DNA of 64,000 bases from Marinirhabdus sp050859505 (GTDB lineage: Bacteria > Bacteroidota > Bacteroidia > Flavobacteriales > Flavobacteriaceae), in the NCBI RefSeq assembly GCF_050859505.1, contig NZ_CP193934.1:3472001-3536000 (forward strand), written 5' to 3'. Shown here piece after piece: positions 60,316-64,000 of the stretch. The stretch's first letter is position 1. Each line of letters begins with the position of its first letter. The notes below the pieces were generated by a model. The model saw only the letters and a program-made list of their open reading frames with translations, was not told the origin of the DNA and did no database searches. Made by a program: the position numbers and the translations under genes.

Positions 60316-61313
60316 TGTTGAAATTTTATTCCAAAAAAAAACTGTTAGCCCACACCAACCCTAGGAATGGTGAACTTAAATTTGGACAGGCCGCGATTAC
60401 CGTCGGTTCCTTGAAGGAACTAAAAGATAAGCCACAGCAGTATGTGTTATTAGGCATTCCTGAAGATATTGGCGTGCGAGCGAATTCTGGCAAACCTGGC
60501 GCTTCAAAAGCCTGGGAGGCTACTTTGTCCTCGCTTTGTAATATTCAGCAGACGCAGTATTGCCAAGCACATAACGTAATCGTTTTGGGCGAACTGGATT
60601 GCTCACAGCAGATGCAACAAGCTGAAACACTAAAACCAAGTGACACGCACTATCTTGAAAAATTAGGGGAACTAGTCACCCAAATAGACCATATGGTAAC
60701 GCAAGTAATTGAAAAAATAGTTGGTCAAGGAAAAATTCCCATTATCATTGGTGGCGGCCATAATAATAGTTTCGGAAATTTGAAAGGCGCTTCAAAAGCA
60801 TTGGAAAAATCTATAAACTGTATCAATTTTGACGCCCATACCGACTTTCGAGCATTAGAACATCGCCACAGCGGTAATGGGTTTAGCTATGCTGCCGAAG
60901 AAGGATTTTTAAACAAGTATTTCATCTTCGGATTACATCGCAATTACACATCGCAAGCTGTGTTTGATAGTATGGCGGAAGTTTCGGATACCGTTCAATT
61001 TTCATTTTTTGAGGATATTTCAGTAAAAAACAAAAAGACCTTTACCGAAGCACTCCAGGAAGCTGAAGCATTTTGTACCCAACAACCGTTTGGGTTAGAG
61101 ATAGATTTAGACGCCGTTGCCAATATGGGCAGTAGTGCGATGACGCCAAGTGGTTTTAGTTTGGAAGAATGTAGACGGTTTCTTCACTATTTTTCAGCAA
61201 AAAAGACCTGTACCTATATTCATATTTGTGAAGGCGCGCCTAACAGGGAATTATTCCCGGGACAAGTTGGAAAGGCGATTGCGTATTTGTTGAGTGATGT
61301 GATTTCGGAATAG
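60315..61313 (+). CDS. hutG: Formimidoylglutamase (arginase/ureohydrolase family)
   Basis: A 332-residue ureohydrolase: PIIIGGGHNNSFGN, NFDAHTDFRALEHRHSG (DAHxD metal ligands), and LEIDLDAVANMG (DxD). It hydrolyses N-formimino-glutamate to glutamate and formamide, the last step of the hut pathway. Start ATG is shared with the hutI stop (TAATG). It is followed by the longest heptamer array of the window. Confidence 0.9.
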   Translation: MLKFYSKKKLLAHTNPRNGELKFGQAAITVGSLKELKDKPQQYVLLGIPEDIGVRANSGKPGASKAWEATLSSLCNIQQTQYCQAHNVIVLGELDCSQQMQQAETLKPSDTHYLEKLGELVTQIDHMVTQVIEKIVGQGKIPIIIGGGHNNSFGNLKGASKALEKSINCINFDAHTDFRALEHRHSGNGFSYAAEEGFLNKYFIFGLHRNYTSQAVFDSMAEVSDTVQFSFFEDISVKNKKTFTEALQEAEAFCTQQPFGLEIDLDAVANMGSSAMTPSGFSLEECRRFLHYFSAKKTCTYIHICEGAPNRELFPGQVGKAIAYLLSDVISE

Positions 61314-61340
61314 AGAGGTGAGTGGTGAGATCGCTTCGCT

Positions 61341-61424
61341 GTGAGGTGTGAGGTGTGAGGTGTGAGGTGTGAGGTGTGAGGTGTGAGGTGTGAGGTGTGA
61401 GGTGTGAGGTGTGAGGTGTGAGGC
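61341..61424. repeat. Heptanucleotide tandem repeat GTGAGGT x11
   Basis: Eleven perfect units and one variant (GTGAGGC) directly follow the hutG gene, preceded by a CGCTTCGCT interruption. The minus strand reads as repeated open frames (PHTSHLT-type) that are artefacts. The remaining DNA up to the L31 terminator (61425-61573) shows no gene. Confidence 0.95.
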
Positions 61425-61573
61425 TAAAAGTGTAAAAACTAACACTCGAAGGTTGCCAATCTTGTTTAACATTTCGCAAAGTGATTCTTAAAAACTTTTA
61501 AATCCACTAAAAATTTAGGGTTACTGAGTGATTCTTTGAAGCCAAAAGGCTTTAAAGAATAGTATCGAAGCAC

Positions 61574-61602
61574 AAAAAAGCCTTCGATTTCTCGAAGGCT
61601 TT
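61574..61602 (-). terminator. Terminator downstream of L31
   Basis: The perfect stem AAAGCCTTCGA / TCGAAGGCTTT with a 4-base loop is followed by TTTTTTG on the minus strand, 35 bases after the L31 stop codon. Confidence 0.85.
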
Positions 61603-61636
61603 CTAATACTATATATAACTAAGAAAGTAAGTTGGC

Positions 61637-61924
61637 TTACTCGCTATCTTTAGCTTCTTCTTCCTGCTTAGCAGGTTTCTTGAATTTTGCGTACTTGTTT
61701 TTAAACTTGTCAATACGTCCTGCAGTATCAATAAGTTTAGACTTACCAGTATAGAACGGGTGAGATGTTCTTGAAATTTCCATTTTTACCAATGGGTACT
61801 CCACACCATCAACTTCTAATGTCTCTTTGGTATCTGCAGTAGATTTTGTTAAAAACACCTCTTCGTTAGACATGTCTTTGAATGCTACTACTCTATAATT
61901 TGCTGGATGTATATCTTTTTTCAT
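61637..61924 (-). CDS. rpmE2: Type B 50S ribosomal protein L31
   Basis: A 95-residue protein from ATG at 61924 (MKKDIHPANYRVVAFKD); the frame is open further upstream, but this start matches the family. It lacks the CxxC zinc motif of L31A, so it is the zinc-independent type B. Conserved SRTSHPFYTGKSKLIDTAGR. The C-terminal KKPAKQEEEAKDSE tail is a lineage extension. Monocistronic with its own terminator. Confidence 0.93.
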   Translation of the reverse strand: MKKDIHPANYRVVAFKDMSNEEVFLTKSTADTKETLEVDGVEYPLVKMEISRTSHPFYTGKSKLIDTAGRIDKFKNKYAKFKKPAKQEEEAKDSE

Positions 61925-62111
61925 CGTCTTGACTATTTTTCTCCGATTTTGAGTGTGCAAATGTAAGGAAATTTCCAAATGCAGCAATACAAAAAATAAA
62001 AATTTTGCAGAATATTAAATTACACGCGCAAAAATACACTTTTGTTGGTAGCGTGTAACATTTTAGTATTTTTGAATACTAACAGTAACAAACCAAAAAA
62101 CTTCTTATCTC

Positions 62112-62642
62112 ATGGAAACTCAAACAGCTTCAGTTAAAAAAATCGCATTGCCGTATGGTGCAGTCTTAGGACTTATTACTATACTACTTAGTGTTATTGT
62201 TTATGTTATGGACCTCACCTACGAACAACCCTGGTGGCAAGGTGCATTAGGCTTTGTAGCAATGATTGCTTGTATACTTTTAGGCATTAAGACCTTTAAA
62301 AAAGATAATTCAGGCTTTCTAAGCTTAGGAGAAGCCTTAAAGGTAGGCCTGGCAATTTCACTCATCGCCGCAATCTTAGGTGTTATTTTCAATTTAATCT
62401 TTATGACTGTCATTGAACCAGACTTTATTCCAAATATGCTCGCTGCTACCGAAGATAATATGCTTGAGAAAAACCCTAATATGACACAAGAACAAATTGA
62501 TATGGGGATGAGTATTACCGAAACAATGATGAGCCCAGCAATTATATCTGCTATGGCTATTATAATGACGCTGTTTTTCGGCTTTATCATCTCGCTTATC
62601 ACAGGTTTAGTCATGAAAGTAAATAGACCCGCACATATTTAG
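62112..62642 (+). CDS. DUF4199 family membrane protein
   Basis: A 176-residue membrane protein with four predicted helices: LPYGAVLGLITILLSVIVYV, WWQGALGFVAMIACILLGI, ALKVGLAISLIAAILGVIFN and IMTLFFGFIISLITGLVM. A polar loop of about 35 residues lies between helices 3 and 4. It resembles the DUF4199 family, widespread in Bacteroidota with no known function. It ends 12 bases before a glycosyltransferase, which I interpret as an operon; such pairs are common. Confidence 0.85.
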   Translation: METQTASVKKIALPYGAVLGLITILLSVIVYVMDLTYEQPWWQGALGFVAMIACILLGIKTFKKDNSGFLSLGEALKVGLAISLIAAILGVIFNLIFMTVIEPDFIPNMLAATEDNMLEKNPNMTQEQIDMGMSITETMMSPAIISAMAIIMTLFFGFIISLITGLVMKVNRPAHI

Positions 62643-62654
62643 TATTTTTGCTGA

Positions 62655-63608
62655 ATGAACCTATCTATTGTCATTCCCCTTCTTAACGAAGAAGAATCAC
62701 TTACAGAATTATACCATTGGATTGCAAACACCATGCAGTCCAATGGTTTTTTGTATGAACTCATCTTTATAGACGACGGTAGCACCGATGGTTCCTGGGA
62801 GTTGATAGATACGCTTGCTTCACAGCATTCAGAAGTAAAGGCAATCCGTTTTTTGAAAAACTTCGGGAAATCACAAGCCTTGCACGCCGGTTTTGCTTTA
62901 GCCGAAGGTGACGTAGTCATCACTATGGATGCAGACCTCCAAGACAATCCAGAAGAAATCCCCGAACTCTACCAAATGATTACCCAAGGCGGCTACGATC
63001 TGGTTTCCGGCTGGAAAAAGAAGCGATACGATTCGGTTATGGCAAAAAATTTACCTTCTAAACTGTTCAATTTTGCGGCTCGAAAAACATCTGGTGTGCA
63101 CTTAAACGACTTTAATTGTGGTCTAAAAGCCTACAAAAAAGAGGTGGTAAAAACCATTGAAGTAACAGGAGATATGCATCGCTATATCCCCGTATTGGCC
63201 AAAAATGCTGGTTTCAATAAGATTGGCGAAAAAATAGTACAACATCAGGCCCGTAAATACGGCACCACAAAATTTGGAGCCGAACGCTTTGTACGAGGTT
63301 TCTTAGATCTTATTACTATTTGGTTTTTGTCTCGATTCGGCAAACGTCCAATGCACTTATTTGGAGCCTGGGGAGCCATAATGCTATTTATTGGATTTTG
63401 TTTTGCGCTGTATTTAGGGATAGACAAACTCTTCATCAATACAAAAGGCAGACTCCTAACCGAACGCCCAGAATTCTTCATTTCCCTAACCGCTATGGTT
63501 TTAGGAAGCCAGCTGTTTTTGGCTGGTTTTATAGGCGAATTGATACTTCGGAATAAAAAAGACTCTCAAAATTACTTGATTAAGGAGTGGCGGAATGTGG
63601 CCATATAG
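62655..63608 (+). CDS. Glycosyltransferase family 2 with C-terminal membrane helices (GtrB/DPM1-like)
   Basis: A 317-residue GT-A enzyme: LSIVIPLLNEEESL, FIDDGSTDGSWEL, ITMDADLQDNPEEI (DxD) and NCGLKAYKKEV. Two C-terminal helices (GAWGAIMLFIGFCFALYLG, FFISLTAMVLGSQLFLAGFI) are typical of undecaprenyl-phosphate glucosyl/mannosyltransferases. It probably makes a polyprenyl-phosphate sugar at the inner membrane. Confidence 0.92.
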   Translation: MNLSIVIPLLNEEESLTELYHWIANTMQSNGFLYELIFIDDGSTDGSWELIDTLASQHSEVKAIRFLKNFGKSQALHAGFALAEGDVVITMDADLQDNPEEIPELYQMITQGGYDLVSGWKKKRYDSVMAKNLPSKLFNFAARKTSGVHLNDFNCGLKAYKKEVVKTIEVTGDMHRYIPVLAKNAGFNKIGEKIVQHQARKYGTTKFGAERFVRGFLDLITIWFLSRFGKRPMHLFGAWGAIMLFIGFCFALYLGIDKLFINTKGRLLTERPEFFISLTAMVLGSQLFLAGFIGELILRNKKDSQNYLIKEWRNVAI

Positions 63609-63636
63609 GTCGTAGGTTTAAAAGATAAGAAAAGTC

Positions 63637-63936
63637 CCCCTTCCGAATTTCGGATTAAAAAGTCTGAATTTTCATTGTACACTTTACCCGAAATCCACCT
63701 TCCCCCGACACGCGGGAGCTTAATGGTGACTTCCATTAAAATTATTTAGCCGCTGGGGGAAGGAGCTTATTCGGCATGTGCAAGTTTTTTTGGTCTTAAA
63801 AATCAATTTCGCTCCTTCCCCTAGTATGTGGATTGTGGAGTATTCACTGCTTTTCAAAGCGTTAAGGGGAAGCTGGAATTTTGTCACTTTAGTTAAATCA
63901 GTCGCAAAGCATCGAAACACAAAATTTCGGAAGGGG
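63637..63936. repeat. Nested inverted-repeat element (MITE-like) after the GtrB-like gene
   Basis: Outer ends CCCCTTCCGAA (63637-) and its complement (to 63936) enclose AATCCAC/GTGGATT (63692-63698 and 63828-63834), GGGGAAGGAGC/GCTCCTTCCCC (63756-63766 and 63811-63821) and a small TTAATGG/CCATTAA hairpin near 63720-63740. No coding frame is credible. The last bases up to 64000 show no gene. Confidence 0.6.
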
Positions 63937-64000
63937 TTAAATCTACTAAATTAAGTAATCCACCAACTCACCATTCAACAAATTTCATTTCCGTATTTTT

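Noticed and set aside
23450..61424. CRISPR array interpretation of the tandem repeats
   Set aside because: Repeats are 7 bases long with no spacers and no cas genes are present.
61240..61479. Minus-strand open frames with PHTSHLT-type repeats after hutG
   Set aside because: They are translations of the GTGAGGT heptamer array; a 7-bp repeat without stop codons keeps all frames open.
63720..63920. Minus-strand 66-codon frame at the right end
   Set aside because: It is inside the nested inverted-repeat element and is not credible as a gene.

Overview
The window is chromosomal DNA of a marine-type Flavobacteriaceae bacterium (Bacteroidota), described from sequence alone. The supporting signs are low GC; repeated TAnnTTTG -7 promoter boxes with little Shine-Dalgarno signal; a T9SS C-terminal sorting domain; lipoproteins with short lipoboxes; a bacillithiol gene (bshB1); a GlmU-like Bacteroidota protein; a DUF4199 protein; and a small CAL67264-type membrane protein. 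No prophage, IS element, CRISPR array or rRNA operon is visible. Two structural RNAs are present: SRP RNA (ffs) and tRNA-His(GTG).

Layout. 1-1.4 kb: 3' end of a secreted nuclease-like T9SS cargo. 1.6-8 kb: a minus-strand stress-type cluster (SDR, FAD/NAD(P) protein, DASH-like cryptochrome/photolyase, Cys-rich four-helix protein and four tiny charged hydrophilic proteins, two of them under 60 aa), facing a PA2169/DUF2383 protein. 8-16.6 kb: M28 and S9 peptidases, a persulfide-dioxygenase/rhodanese fusion, GNAT, an MBL lipoprotein, a TPR-LytTR regulator and a LuxR-type regulator. 16.6-25.9 kb: ettA, a 59-aa membrane protein, a MarR/FMN-reductase/pirin operon with a striking 49-bp palindromic operator, acyl-CoA carboxylase beta, DoxX, an M24 peptidase and dapD. 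26-39.8 kb: a surface-glycan (LPS-core-like) locus with an InaA/KdkA-like kinase, seven glycosyltransferases, two methyltransferases and a polysaccharide deacetylase. It is interrupted by a GntR-controlled operon encoding an S41 peptidase and a penicillin-acylase-like Ntn hydrolase. 38-45 kb: housekeeping genes (Sua5, CCA enzyme, heme A synthase, rlmH). 45.1-48.8 kb: an AT-rich accessory patch directly after rlmH. It holds a candidate toxin-antitoxin/defence pair (unknown 207-aa protein plus HTH-ImmA/IrrE), a secreted orphan and an HExxH membrane protein, with inverted ACGTTGT-type repeats between them. 48.8-63.6 kb: GlmU-like protein, diheme peroxidase, beta-helix lipoprotein, glutaminyl cyclase, ffs, SDR, transaldolase, tRNA-His, bshB1, a trans-sulfuration enzyme, hutI-hutG, L31 type B, DUF4199 and a GtrB/DPM1-like glycosyltransferase.

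The most unusual non-coding content is: (i) two tandem 105-bp units between ettA and the CAL67264 gene, each with a small and a 21-bp hairpin whose arms differ by apparently compensatory changes; (ii) heptanucleotide tandem arrays (GTGAGGT, GTGAGTC, GTGAGTA, TTTGTCT, GAATTTT) after several genes; (iii) interspersed and nested inverted-repeat elements at 18.8 kb and 63.6-63.9 kb; and (iv) complementary 10-nt segments flanking the first gene of the candidate TA pair. All functional statements are inferences from sequence motifs and family knowledge; no database search was run.
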